44,487 nucleotides of DNA from JBJHAX01 sp050480705 (GTDB lineage Bacteria; Actinomycetota; Nitriliruptoria; Nitriliruptorales; Nitriliruptoraceae). The stretch spans positions 1-44,487 of the forward strand of contig JBJHAX010000018.1 of assembly GCA_050480705.1 (NCBI GenBank), in the 5' to 3' direction. The position numbers were made by a program, and so were the translations under genes. The notes beneath the pieces were generated by a model. The model was given only the letters and a program-made list of their open reading frames with translations, was not told where the DNA came from and did no database searches. Positions within the stretch are counted from its first letter, which is position 1; each line of letters begins with the position of its first letter. This document shows, in pieces, positions 31,896-40,235 of the stretch.

Positions 31896-34477
31896 CGGCA
31901 CAGCGCGAGAACCTCACCCGTGACGAGGCGATTGAGCGCCGGCGTGTGCTCGGCGACGTCATCACGTCGGTCCACCTCGAGCTCGATGCCGACGACGCGG
32001 CGGGCTTCGGTTCGGTCACCGATCTGACGTTCGAGATTCGCGAGCGCGCCCCGCTGTTCGTCGACCTCACCGCCGCCGAGGTCTCGAGCGTCGAGCTCGA
32101 CGGGCACACGCTCACCGCCGACGCGGTCGGCGGCACGCGACTGACACTGCCCACACTCGAACCGGGCGAGCACCGGCTGCGTGTCGAAGCACGCATGGCC
32201 TACCAACACGAAGGCCGAGGACTGCACCGCTTCGTCGACCCGTCGGACGGCGGCGTCTACCTGCACAGCCAGTTCGAGCCGTTCGCCGCCCATCTCGTCT
32301 ACGCCTGCTTCGACCAGCCCGACATCAAGTCGCGGTTCACGCTGACCGTCGACGCTCCCGGCGACTGGGTGGTGGTGTCCAACGGTGAGGCGTTGGAGAC
32401 ACCGACTGCCGGAGAGGCCGGGCGCTGGAGCTTCGCGACGACGCCGCTGCTCAGCCCCTACGTCACCGCGGTCGTCGCCGGCCCCTACGCGCACGTCGGC
32501 GACACCTACGAACGTGCAGACGGCTCGGCCGTGCCGCTCGGGTTGTACGTGCGTCGCTCCCTGGAGCAGTATCTGGATCCCGACGAGATCCTCGACATCA
32601 CCCGCCAGGGCCTCGCGTTCTTCGAGGGAGTGTTCGAACAGCCGTATCCCTTCTCCACCTACGACCAGCTCTTCGTGCCCGAGTTCAACTTCGGGGCCAT
32701 GGAGAACCCCGGGTGCGTGACGTTCTCCGAGAGCTACGTCTTCCGCTCACGGGTGACCGACGCGGTCCGTGAGCGCCGCGCCGAGACCATCCTGCACGAG
32801 ATGGCGCACATGTGGTTCGGCGACCTCGTGACGATGCGTTGGTGGGACGACCTGTGGCTCAACGAGTCGTTCGCGACGTTCATGGCGCAGATCGCCCAGG
32901 TCGATGCGACCCGCTGGCGCGATGCCTGGGTGACGTTCCTCGATGCGCTCAAGGCCTGGGCGAAACACCAGGACCAGCTGCCCTCCACTCATCCGGTCGC
33001 CGACCGCATGGACGACGTCGAGTCGGTCCATCAGAACTTCGACGGCATCACCTATGCCAAGGGCGCCTCGGTGCTTCGCCAACTGGTCGCCTGGGTCGGC
33101 CAGGATGCGTTCCTCGCCGGTTGCCGCACCTATTTCGCCGACCACGCCTGGGACAACGCCGAGCTGTCCGACTTCCTGTCCGCGCTCGAACGAGCAAGCG
33201 GTCGTGACCTGGCCGAGTGGCGCGACGAGTGGTTGTTGACCACCGGGGTGAACGAACTCGTTCCGCGTGTGACCCTCGCGCCCGACGGGACCTACGAACG
33301 CGTCGAGATCGAACAGCGCTCCCCCGCACCGAGCTGGTCCGGGTTGCCCGGTGCGAGCAGCCACGAACCCACGCTTCGGCGCCACCGCCTGGCCGTCGGG
33401 GTCTACGACACCACCGACGACGGGGTGGTGCGCCGCAAGCGGGTCGAGCTCGACGTCGATGGTGAGCGCACGGTCGTCGACGAACTCGCAGGGGTGCGTT
33501 CCGGTGACCTGTTACTGCTCAACGACGACGACCTGACCTACGCGAAGGTGCGCCTCGACTCCTCGAGCACGCACACCGCGGTCACCTCCCTGCGCGACAT
33601 CGCAGACCCGCTGGCACGCGCGCTCGTCTGGAGCACCGCTTGGGACATGACCCGCGACGCCCAGCTGCCCGCACACCGCTTCGTCGAACTCGTCGACGCC
33701 AACGCCGATGCCGAGCGCGACCCGGGTGTCGTCCAGCGCCTGCTGCTTCGGGCAGTCGGCGCTGTCGAACGCTTCAGCGATCCCCGTCGTGCCGGCGAAC
33801 GTCTGCAGCGGCTCGCCGCACGTGCCGGCGCACAGGTCGAGCACGCCGAGCCGGCCAGCGACCTGCAGCTGGCCTGGGCGCGCCACTGGGCGGACGTGGC
33901 GCGTGCCGACGGTGCACATCTGGCCGCGATCGAGGCGCTGCTCGACGGCTCGCTCGATGTCGACGGACTGGAGGTCGACACCGACCTGCGCTGGCACCTG
34001 CTCATCGCGTTGGCGCGCGCCGGCGTCGCCGACGAGGCACGCATCACAGCCGAACTCGAGCGTGATCCCACCGACCTCGGCCAGCGTCACGCCGCAACGG
34101 CCCGTGCGTCACGGCCCGATCCGGCCGCCAAGGCATGGGCGTGGGAGACGTTGCTCACCGACACCACGTTGACCCACACGATGTCGCGTCAACTGTGGGC
34201 GGGGTTCGTGTGCATGGAGCAGGTCGACGTCCTCGGCGCCTACATCGACCAGTACTTCGACGTGCTCGACGACGTGTGGTCGTCACGTTCGCTCGAGTGG
34301 GCGATCGGGTTCGCCGAAGGGATGTTCCCCCACCAGGCCGCCGGTGACCAGTTGCGGGAGAAGCTCGACGGTCACCTCGGCCGCGACCTGCCACGGCCGC
34401 TGCGCCGCGTGCTGCTCGAACAGCGCGACACGCTCGTGCGCACCGTCGATGCCCGGCGTCTCGACGCCGACAGCTGA
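31892..34477 (+). CDS. pepN: Aminopeptidase N (M1 family)
   Basis: This 861-residue zinc metallopeptidase removes N-terminal residues from peptides. The substrate-binding motif GAMEN is at 268-272, the zinc motif HEMAH at 302-306 with third ligand Glu325 in LNESFATF. It has the actinobacterial PepN order: N-terminal beta saddle, thermolysin-like domain, small beta domain and a long ERAP1-like helical C-terminal domain. No signal peptide is present, so it is cytosolic and may work downstream of the proteasome on short peptides. The GTG start is inside the preceding 62-residue gene. Confidence 0.95.
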   Translation: MTAQRENLTRDEAIERRRVLGDVITSVHLELDADDAAGFGSVTDLTFEIRERAPLFVDLTAAEVSSVELDGHTLTADAVGGTRLTLPTLEPGEHRLRVEARMAYQHEGRGLHRFVDPSDGGVYLHSQFEPFAAHLVYACFDQPDIKSRFTLTVDAPGDWVVVSNGEALETPTAGEAGRWSFATTPLLSPYVTAVVAGPYAHVGDTYERADGSAVPLGLYVRRSLEQYLDPDEILDITRQGLAFFEGVFEQPYPFSTYDQLFVPEFNFGAMENPGCVTFSESYVFRSRVTDAVRERRAETILHEMAHMWFGDLVTMRWWDDLWLNESFATFMAQIAQVDATRWRDAWVTFLDALKAWAKHQDQLPSTHPVADRMDDVESVHQNFDGITYAKGASVLRQLVAWVGQDAFLAGCRTYFADHAWDNAELSDFLSALERASGRDLAEWRDEWLLTTGVNELVPRVTLAPDGTYERVEIEQRSPAPSWSGLPGASSHEPTLRRHRLAVGVYDTTDDGVVRRKRVELDVDGERTVVDELAGVRSGDLLLLNDDDLTYAKVRLDSSSTHTAVTSLRDIADPLARALVWSTAWDMTRDAQLPAHRFVELVDANADAERDPGVVQRLLLRAVGAVERFSDPRRAGERLQRLAARAGAQVEHAEPASDLQLAWARHWADVARADGAHLAAIEALLDGSLDVDGLEVDTDLRWHLLIALARAGVADEARITAELERDPTDLGQRHAATARASRPDPAAKAWAWETLLTDTTLTHTMSRQLWAGFVCMEQVDVLGAYIDQYFDVLDDVWSSRSLEWAIGFAEGMFPHQAAGDQLREKLDGHLGRDLPRPLRRVLLEQRDTLVRTVDARRLDADS

Positions 34478-34570
34478 GCATCGACGCGCCGGTCTCCCGG
34501 CCGCCACTATGGTGGATCGCTATTACGTGAGCCCGGCGTGCCCTCGGCAGCCACCATCTGGGGAGACGGC

Positions 34571-35101
34571 GTGGAACCTTTCGATCAGATCGAGCAGGCA
34601 AACGCCGACTACGTCGCATCATCACGGCACCGTGCTCTGCCCGTCGAGCCGTCACGGCAGCTCGCCATCGTGACCTGCATGGACAGCCGTATCGACGCGT
34701 TCGCCGCGCTCGGGCTCGAACTCGGCGAAGCCCATGTGCTGCGTACCGCCGGCGCCCGGGTGACCGACGACATGCTGCGTTCGCTTGCGCTGTCGACGCA
34801 CATTCTCGGCACGCGCACCGTCGTCGTTCTCGGGCACTCACGCTGCGGCCTGCACGATCCGGACGGCAAGCTGCAGCCGCGCCTCGAGACGCTCATGGGC
34901 CATCCGCCGTTCGGGACGAACTGGGGCACGTTCAGCGACGTCGGTGACGCCGTCGCGACCGACTGCGCGCGACTGCTGATGTGGCCGGACCGGCCCGACG
35001 GGCTGCGCGTGGGCGGCTACGTCCTCGACGTGGACGACGGGTCGATCACTCGTGTGTTCGCACCGTTGACTGCGGCGCCGGTCGACGCCGAGAGCCGCTG
35101 A
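34571..35101 (+). CDS. Beta-type carbonic anhydrase
   Basis: This 176-residue zinc enzyme hydrates CO2. The ligands are Cys36 with the Asp-Arg dyad in CMDSRID, and His89 and Cys92 in GHSRCG. The compact length and the small loop between the strands fit the short plant-type-like clade common in actinobacteria. GTG 34571 was chosen because GGGGAG stands 5 bases upstream and residues before it do not resemble the family. The 93-bp upstream gap holds CCACTATGGTGG and AT-richer bases that may be promoter parts, but no clear -35. It ends 6 bp from the convergent CLC gene. Confidence 0.93.
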   Translation: MEPFDQIEQANADYVASSRHRALPVEPSRQLAIVTCMDSRIDAFAALGLELGEAHVLRTAGARVTDDMLRSLALSTHILGTRTVVVLGHSRCGLHDPDGKLQPRLETLMGHPPFGTNWGTFSDVGDAVATDCARLLMWPDRPDGLRVGGYVLDVDDGSITRVFAPLTAAPVDAESR

Positions 35102-35107
35102 TCAACC

Positions 35108-37231
35108 TCAAACCGTCGGCCCCGGGGTCTCCGTCTCGTCATGCGACGCATCCTCGTGCGGGCGCTTCGTCTCGGAGCGGCGCGTGTCTGCCCGCAGCGC
35201 GGCGTGCAGTTCGTCAGCGCTGCCGGTCAACACCACGAGTTCGTCGCCGGCTTCGAAGACGGTCGCGCCGGTTGGCACGACGACGGATCCCTGGCGTCGC
35301 ACGCTGGTCACGACGGTTCGTTCGGGCCAGTCGATGTCGGCCACCGCACGGCCGACCGCCGGCGAGGCGGAATCGATGACGAGCTCGACGAAGCGCACCC
35401 CGGTGAGATCGCGCAACCGGTCGGCCTGGCCGCGCTGCTGGGCGCCCAGGCTCCGGTCGATCCCGCGCTGATAGGCGTGGACCACGTCGCCACGACGCAG
35501 CATCCCCACGACCCGCCGCGTGGTCGGTTCGATCACCGGGACGCGTCCGACGTCGAGTGATCCCATGCGGCGTACCGCGCGGAAGACGGGGTCGTCGGGC
35601 GAGACGGTGACGACCTGCCGTGTGCAGACGTCGCCCACGCGTTCGCCGGTGCGTTCGAGGTCGCGCCGTGTGACCATCCCGACGAGGCGACCCTCGTCGT
35701 CGGTGACGGCGAAGCCGTCGCTGCCGGACGCGCCGAACAACGGCCGCAGCTCCCCGAGTGGCAACTCGCTCGACACGGTGGGGTGATCGCGGGTCATGAC
35801 CTCGCCGACCGAGACGACCTGCAGCACGTCGAGGTCCTCGGTGGTCGTGTAGAGCACGCCTCGTTCGCGCAGATCCTTGAGATAGATCGAGTCCGTACCA
35901 CGCAGCTCTTCGACAGCGATCGCAACACCCACGGCGACCATCAGCGGCAGCACGAGCTCGTAGCTGCCGGTGAGTTCGAACACGATCAGGATGGAGGTCA
36001 GCGGTGCGCGTGCGGTCGCCGCGAACACTGCGGCCATGCCGACCAGGGCGAACGCCGCAGGGTTGATCTCGGGGCCGAACAGTTCGGCGGCGACCAGCCC
36101 GAACGCGCCACCGAGCGCGGCGCCGGTGAACAGCGCGGGTGCGAAGATCCCGACGGCGGCACCGGCTCCCTTCGACAGCGACGTCGCCGCGACTTTGGCG
36201 ACGACCAGGGCGAGCAGCAGTCCGGCGCCGGCCATCCCCAATGGCACGTCGAGGTCGAGCATCGCCTGGATGGGATCGCTGCGCCCCCCGATGTCGGGCA
36301 GCTCGGATCCGTCACCGAGCACCTGCGGGAACGCGAGCGCGATCAGGCCGACACCCAGGCCGGCCGAGGCGACCGACAGTGGCCGGCCGATTCGTGACTC
36401 GACGCGGCGGAACAGCCGCCCGCCGAGCGTCGAACCGGTCCGAAACCCGTGCGCAACGACGACCGCGGCAACTCCGAGCCCCGCGTACAGCAGCAGTTCG
36501 AATGGCGCTCCGAGCCCCAGTCCTGGCGCGGGGCGAAACGTCAGCCCCTCCCCCACGAGTTGGCGGGCCGTCACGGAACCGACGACGGCGGCAACGACCA
36601 CGACCTGCAGTGAGCCCGCACGGCGCAGCCCCCCGAGCAGCATCTCGATGGCGAACAGCATGCCGCCGATCGGGGCGTTGAACGAGGCCCCGATCCCGGC
36701 CGCCGCGCCCGCCGCGACCAGCGCCCGGGTGCGGTCCTCGCCGACCGGGACGAGCCGGGACAGCAGCGAACCGATCGAACCGCCGATCATCACCACCGGG
36801 CCTTCGGGCCCTCCCGAGGCGCCGGTGCCCAGCGAGATGCCGGTCGCGCCGGTTGCCGCGAACGGAACCCGGCCGCGAAAGCGCCCGCCGCGCAACACCA
36901 GCGTCTCCATCGTCTCGCTGACACCCCCGCCACGGACCTCTGGGGCAACCCAGGTCGTCATCACCCCGACGAGCAGCCCACCGAGGGTGGGCACGAGCAG
37001 GATCTGCCACCACGGCACCGGACTCGACCAGGCGTGGTGCACGACGAGTTCGATGACACCGAGGAGAATCCACGCAGCCACGCCGGTCGCGAGGCCCGTG
37101 GCGACTGCGAGCCCGAGCATGACGCCGTCGAGCGCCCGGTCGCGCGCGAGCCGGCGGCGAAGCCGCTCGAGCCGCTTGGTGAAGCTCGGACGCGGCTGGT
37201 GGATGCCTTCTGGCGCGTCGTGCGTGCTCAC
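35108..37231 (-). CDS. CLC-family chloride channel/transporter with CBS and RCK-C domains
   Basis: This 707-residue protein has a CLC membrane core (about 35-440), a CBS pair (about 470-600) and a C-terminal TrkA-C/RCK-C domain (about 620-690, VELVIDSASPAVGR then GDELVVLTGSADELH). GTGASGGPEGP carries the gating glutamate (Glu143) in the family's G[KR]EGP position, with Pro replacing the basic residue. The segment matching GSGIP reads GGGVS, so selectivity may differ from chloride/proton exchange in E. coli ClC. The CBS and RCK-C parts suggest nucleotide and ligand control. The ATG overlaps the HAD gene stop by 4 bp. Confidence 0.93.
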   Translation of the reverse strand: MSTHDAPEGIHQPRPSFTKRLERLRRRLARDRALDGVMLGLAVATGLATGVAAWILLGVIELVVHHAWSSPVPWWQILLVPTLGGLLVGVMTTWVAPEVRGGGVSETMETLVLRGGRFRGRVPFAATGATGISLGTGASGGPEGPVVMIGGSIGSLLSRLVPVGEDRTRALVAAGAAAGIGASFNAPIGGMLFAIEMLLGGLRRAGSLQVVVVAAVVGSVTARQLVGEGLTFRPAPGLGLGAPFELLLYAGLGVAAVVVAHGFRTGSTLGGRLFRRVESRIGRPLSVASAGLGVGLIALAFPQVLGDGSELPDIGGRSDPIQAMLDLDVPLGMAGAGLLLALVVAKVAATSLSKGAGAAVGIFAPALFTGAALGGAFGLVAAELFGPEINPAAFALVGMAAVFAATARAPLTSILIVFELTGSYELVLPLMVAVGVAIAVEELRGTDSIYLKDLRERGVLYTTTEDLDVLQVVSVGEVMTRDHPTVSSELPLGELRPLFGASGSDGFAVTDDEGRLVGMVTRRDLERTGERVGDVCTRQVVTVSPDDPVFRAVRRMGSLDVGRVPVIEPTTRRVVGMLRRGDVVHAYQRGIDRSLGAQQRGQADRLRDLTGVRFVELVIDSASPAVGRAVADIDWPERTVVTSVRRQGSVVVPTGATVFEAGDELVVLTGSADELHAALRADTRRSETKRPHEDASHDETETPGPTV

Positions 37232-37881
37232 GTCGGCACGTCCGCCAGCGCGAGCACCACGTCGAGGTCGACGTCGACGGTCGCGTCGAAGCGCAGGTCG
37301 GCGTGGCCGACCGTCTCGGCCGGCCCGATGCCGACGGTACGCATCCCCGCAGCACGCGCCGCGTCGATGCCTGCCGCCGCGTCCTCGAGAACCACGCAGG
37401 ACGATGCGGCCAGACCGAGGCGTTGCGCGGCGAGCAGAAAGACGTCAGGGGCGGGTTTTGCGCGTTCGACGTCGTTGCCGTCAACGATCGCGTGAAAGCG
37501 TTCGGTCAGGCCGAGGCGTGCAAGCACCGTACGGGCGTTGCGTGACGCCGATCCGACTGCGATCGACAGTCCGCGACGCAGCGCGTCGTCGACGAGCCGC
37601 TCGGCGCCGGGCAGAACATCACCGGGTCCGAGGTCGGTGAGCTGGGCGAGGTAGTAGCCGTTCTTGCGTTCGAGCAGCGCATCGAAGGCTCCTGCGGGCA
37701 CCTCGCGGCCCCCGAGCAGCAGGCGCAGCGAGTCGGCGCGCGAGACGCCGCGCAGGCGCTCGTTCGCCGCCCGGTCGAAAGCGATCCCTTCCTCGTCGGC
37801 GAGACGTTGCCACGCCCTGAAGTGCAGCTCAGCGGTGTCGGTCAGCACGCCGTCGAGGTCGAAGATGATGCCGCGCAGCAC
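37228..37881 (-). CDS. pgmB: HAD hydrolase, beta-phosphoglucomutase type
   Basis: This 217-residue HAD phosphotransferase begins GIIFDLDGVLTDTAELHFRAWQRL, with Asp8 as nucleophile and Asp10 as acid, and has a helical cap with RLRGVSRADSLRLLL. SASRNARTVLARLGL, KPAPDVFLLAAQRLGL and VLEDAAAGIDAARAAGM complete the four HAD motifs. The cap signature R-G-[VI]-S-R-x-x-S-L is that of beta-phosphoglucomutase, which makes glucose 6-phosphate from the beta-glucose 1-phosphate released by GH65 enzymes. GTG 37881 is the last start before the first strand. It is coupled to the CLC gene, not to the GH65 gene 10 kb away. Confidence 0.88.
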   Translation of the reverse strand: MLRGIIFDLDGVLTDTAELHFRAWQRLADEEGIAFDRAANERLRGVSRADSLRLLLGGREVPAGAFDALLERKNGYYLAQLTDLGPGDVLPGAERLVDDALRRGLSIAVGSASRNARTVLARLGLTERFHAIVDGNDVERAKPAPDVFLLAAQRLGLAASSCVVLEDAAAGIDAARAAGMRTVGIGPAETVGHADLRFDATVDVDLDVVLALADVPT

Positions 37882-37978
37882 GTCGGGGTCCGCTCGTTGG
37901 TGCGCGCTCGACACTAGCGCGGGTGTCGCGGCTGGAGGATGCGCGCGGACCGGGATGCACGACTGGCAGGTGCGCTGA

Positions 37979-38004
37979 GCTGAGCACCGCGCGCAATGCT
38001 CAGC
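37979..38004 (-). terminator. Inverted repeat at the end of the DUF3039 gene
   Basis: GCTGAGCA and TGCTCAGC form an 8-bp perfect stem with a 10-base loop, overlapping the DUF3039 stop codon. It is a good place for a terminator between DUF3039 and the HAD-CLC pair, but no T-run follows. Confidence 0.38.
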
Positions 38005-38260
38005 CGCCGAGGCCCTTCGAGAGCATGTCGGCGGCGAGTTCCGAACACGTCGGACACATCGGGTAACGCGACGGGTCGGCGCTGGGGACCCAGCGTTTGC
38101 CGCACAGTGCGGTGACGGGACGCCCTGTCTTTCGTGCCCGTTCGAGGTCACGCCGCGCGACGTAGTGGGCGAAGCGGTCGTGGTCGCCGTCGTCGGTGGT
38201 GGGATCCGGGCGGGTATCCGGTTCGACAACGGGAGCGGGAGCAGTTCGTGGCGCAGCCAT
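38000..38260 (-). CDS. DUF3039 family protein
   Basis: This 86-residue actinobacterial protein has a disordered proline/aspartate-rich N-terminus and then FAHYVARRDLERARKTGRPVTALCGKRWVPSADPSRYPMCPTC. ALCGK with the later CPTC gives a Cys3 or Cys4 zinc site, the mark of DUF3039. The function is not known. It is divergent from the GHKL operon with only 88 bp between start codons, so the two units may share control. Confidence 0.85.
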   Translation of the reverse strand: MAAPRTAPAPVVEPDTRPDPTTDDGDHDRFAHYVARRDLERARKTGRPVTALCGKRWVPSADPSRYPMCPTCSELAADMLSKGLGG

Positions 38261-38264
38261 GCTC

Positions 38265-38296
38265 GCAACGTAGCGTCTCGGCGTCGACGCTGTTGC
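38265..38296. promoter_or_regulatory. Imperfect inverted repeat in the divergent DUF3039/GHKL region
   Basis: GCAAC(GT)AGCGTC and GACGCTGTTGC pair over 11 bases with a 2-base bulge and an 8-base loop. It starts 5 bp from the DUF3039 ATG and ends just before the candidate promoter of the GHKL operon. It could be an operator for both genes or a leader hairpin; the role is inferred. Confidence 0.33.
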
Positions 38297-38300
38297 TCAC

Positions 38301-38328
38301 GTGACCTGCGGTTCGGCGGCGTTAGTCT
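38301..38328 (+). promoter_or_regulatory. Candidate promoter of the three-gene GHKL operon
   Basis: GTGACC (38301-38306), a 16-base spacer and TAGTCT (38323-38328) resemble a housekeeping promoter. Transcription from about 38335 would give a leader of some 14 bases that holds GGGAGG at 38339-38344 before ATG 38349. Confidence 0.35.
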
Positions 38329-38348
38329 TCCGCCTGGCGGGAGGCGCC

Positions 38349-40235
38349 ATGCACTGGGATTTCGAACGTATCGACGAGGCGCGAAGTGGGTCGTCCGGCG
38401 ACGTCTCGAAGTTGTTCCGCAACGAGCCGCTCAAGAGCCCGGGCATGCTCGCAACGGGCGCCCCGCGCCCAGACGCCACCATCATGGCGCGCGAGGTCAT
38501 CCAGAACTCCTGGGACGCCGCCCACGAACTGCGGGCCGAGTATGCCGGCACCCCACCCGACTTCTCGGTCGATTTCACGTTCACGAGGCTCAGGGGCGCC
38601 ACACGCGACGACCTCGCACGCAAGCTGGGTCTTGACGCGTTGGCGGCCCGGGCACGCGGACTCGACGCTGCCCGGGTCGGGCTGCCGGACCGTTCGTGGC
38701 TGTTCGCCCGTCCCGGCACGCCGCTCGACATCCTGGTCATCGAGGAACACGGCACCACCGGGATGCACGGCCCGTGGCGTGGCGCTGCCTCCAAGATGTA
38801 TCTGGCGCTGGTCAGTATCGGCTTCACGGTCAAACCCTCGGGCTCGGGCGGGTCGTACGGCTACGGCAAGGCCGGGCTGATCCGCGGTTCGGCGACACGA
38901 ACCGTGGTCGCCTACTCGTGCTTTCGTGCACGACCCGACGACCCGGGCGTGACGCGACGGCTGCTCGGCATGACCTACTGGGGACCGCACGAGATCGACG
39001 GCGTCACCTACTCCGGGTTCGCGCGCTACGGCCAGCAGGGTCACGACGCAGCCGTGCGCCCGTTCGAGAACGAGCACGCCGACGAGATCGCGCGTTCACT
39101 GGGTCTTGCGGTACGCGACCCGGCAGTCGTCGATGACCTCGGCACGACGTTCCTCGTCATCGATCCCACGGTCGAGGCGGTGGAGTTGCGCAAAGCCGTC
39201 GAGCGCAACTGGTGGCCGGTGATCGTCTCCGATCCGACCTTCTCGGTGCACATCGTCGATCAGGCGGGGCGCACGCACCGTGCACGCCCCGAGCGGCGCC
39301 AGGAACTTGCCGACTTTCTGCGTGGCTACGCGCTGGCGACAGCCGCCGACGTCGCCGACGAGCGTGACGAGAAGACCGTCACCCTGCTGCCCGCGACCGC
39401 CGAGGACCGCCGTCTGCGTCTGGGCACACTCGGGCTCGTGTCGGACCAGGGCGGCTGGTCGTATCCGTCGGACGACGGGATCGACCATCGAAGCCTCGTC
39501 GCACTCATCCGCGGCCCCCGCATGGTGGTCGAGTATCTGGAGGCCGGGTTCGCCAAGCCGTTCGTCCGCGGCGTGTTCGTCGCCCACCCCGACGTCGACG
39601 ACCTGTTGCGGCAGACCGAACCTCGCGGCCATGACGCCTGGCAGACCGACGTCGGCGACGACGCGACCGACCCGGCCGCTCCCGAGATCGCACGCACGAT
39701 CCTCAACCGCATCCGGCAGAACGTCACGACCTTCCGGCGCGACATCAAGCCGCCGGTTCCCGACCGCCGCGACCTGCGACTGCCCGAACTCGAGAAGCTG
39801 TTCAGGCTCGTCGTGGAGACCGAAGGCGCCCATCACCCGCCGCCGCCGTCCACCGGGCCGCGTCAACTCGCCATCGCGATCGCCGACCACGAAGCGGTCG
39901 CCGTCGGCGACGGCGCGCAGGTCCGCATGCGTGCGAGCGTGCAGGTCCGACTCGCCGAACGCTACGACGGGCCGCCTGCGCACACCCGTGTCGCAGCCAC
40001 GTGCCAGTTCGTCGAACAGCGGCGCGGCGGACGCCCGGCACAGATCACGATCACTGCTCCCGCACGGCTGCGCCCGGACGACGAGGGAGCCCTGTGGGGC
40101 ATGATCGATCACGACGGCGTCGAGCTCAGCATCGAATCGGTGCCGTACCCGCGCGACTGGTCGCTGCGCCTGCTGGTCAGGGCAGACACCGACGGCGACA
40201 ACGCCTCGGTCGACGCTGCGGTGGCGCCGAGGTGA
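38349..40235 (+). CDS. Putative GHKL (Bergerat-fold) ATPase of an unrecognised three-gene operon
   Basis: This 628-residue protein shows signs of a GHKL ATPase in residues 40-190. The N-box-like AREVIQNSWDAAHE (E49, N53, D56) resembles the E-x3-N-x2-D motif of MutL, MORC and Hsp90 relatives. ILVIEEHGTTGM (128-139) stands where D-x-G-x-G-M is expected. SGSGGSYGYGKAGL (164-177) resembles the glycine-rich lid. Residues 200-400 contain a transducer-like mixed domain, and 490-620 a beta-rich domain after a PPPP linker. No nuclease or helicase motif is visible. GGGAGG lies 4 bases before the ATG, and the stop overlaps the next GTG. The role is unknown; bacterial MORC-like ATPases often belong to defence or DNA-processing systems, which is only an analogy. 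Confidence 0.72.
   Translation: MHWDFERIDEARSGSSGDVSKLFRNEPLKSPGMLATGAPRPDATIMAREVIQNSWDAAHELRAEYAGTPPDFSVDFTFTRLRGATRDDLARKLGLDALAARARGLDAARVGLPDRSWLFARPGTPLDILVIEEHGTTGMHGPWRGAASKMYLALVSIGFTVKPSGSGGSYGYGKAGLIRGSATRTVVAYSCFRARPDDPGVTRRLLGMTYWGPHEIDGVTYSGFARYGQQGHDAAVRPFENEHADEIARSLGLAVRDPAVVDDLGTTFLVIDPTVEAVELRKAVERNWWPVIVSDPTFSVHIVDQAGRTHRARPERRQELADFLRGYALATAADVADERDEKTVTLLPATAEDRRLRLGTLGLVSDQGGWSYPSDDGIDHRSLVALIRGPRMVVEYLEAGFAKPFVRGVFVAHPDVDDLLRQTEPRGHDAWQTDVGDDATDPAAPEIARTILNRIRQNVTTFRRDIKPPVPDRRDLRLPELEKLFRLVVETEGAHHPPPPSTGPRQLAIAIADHEAVAVGDGAQVRMRASVQVRLAERYDGPPAHTRVAATCQFVEQRRGGRPAQITITAPARLRPDDEGALWGMIDHDGVELSIESVPYPRDWSLRLLVRADTDGDNASVDAAVAPR

Noticed and set aside
35970..37640. Ser/Pro/Arg-rich open frame on the plus strand
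   Set aside because: It is antisense to the CLC and HAD genes and shows no recognisable domain.
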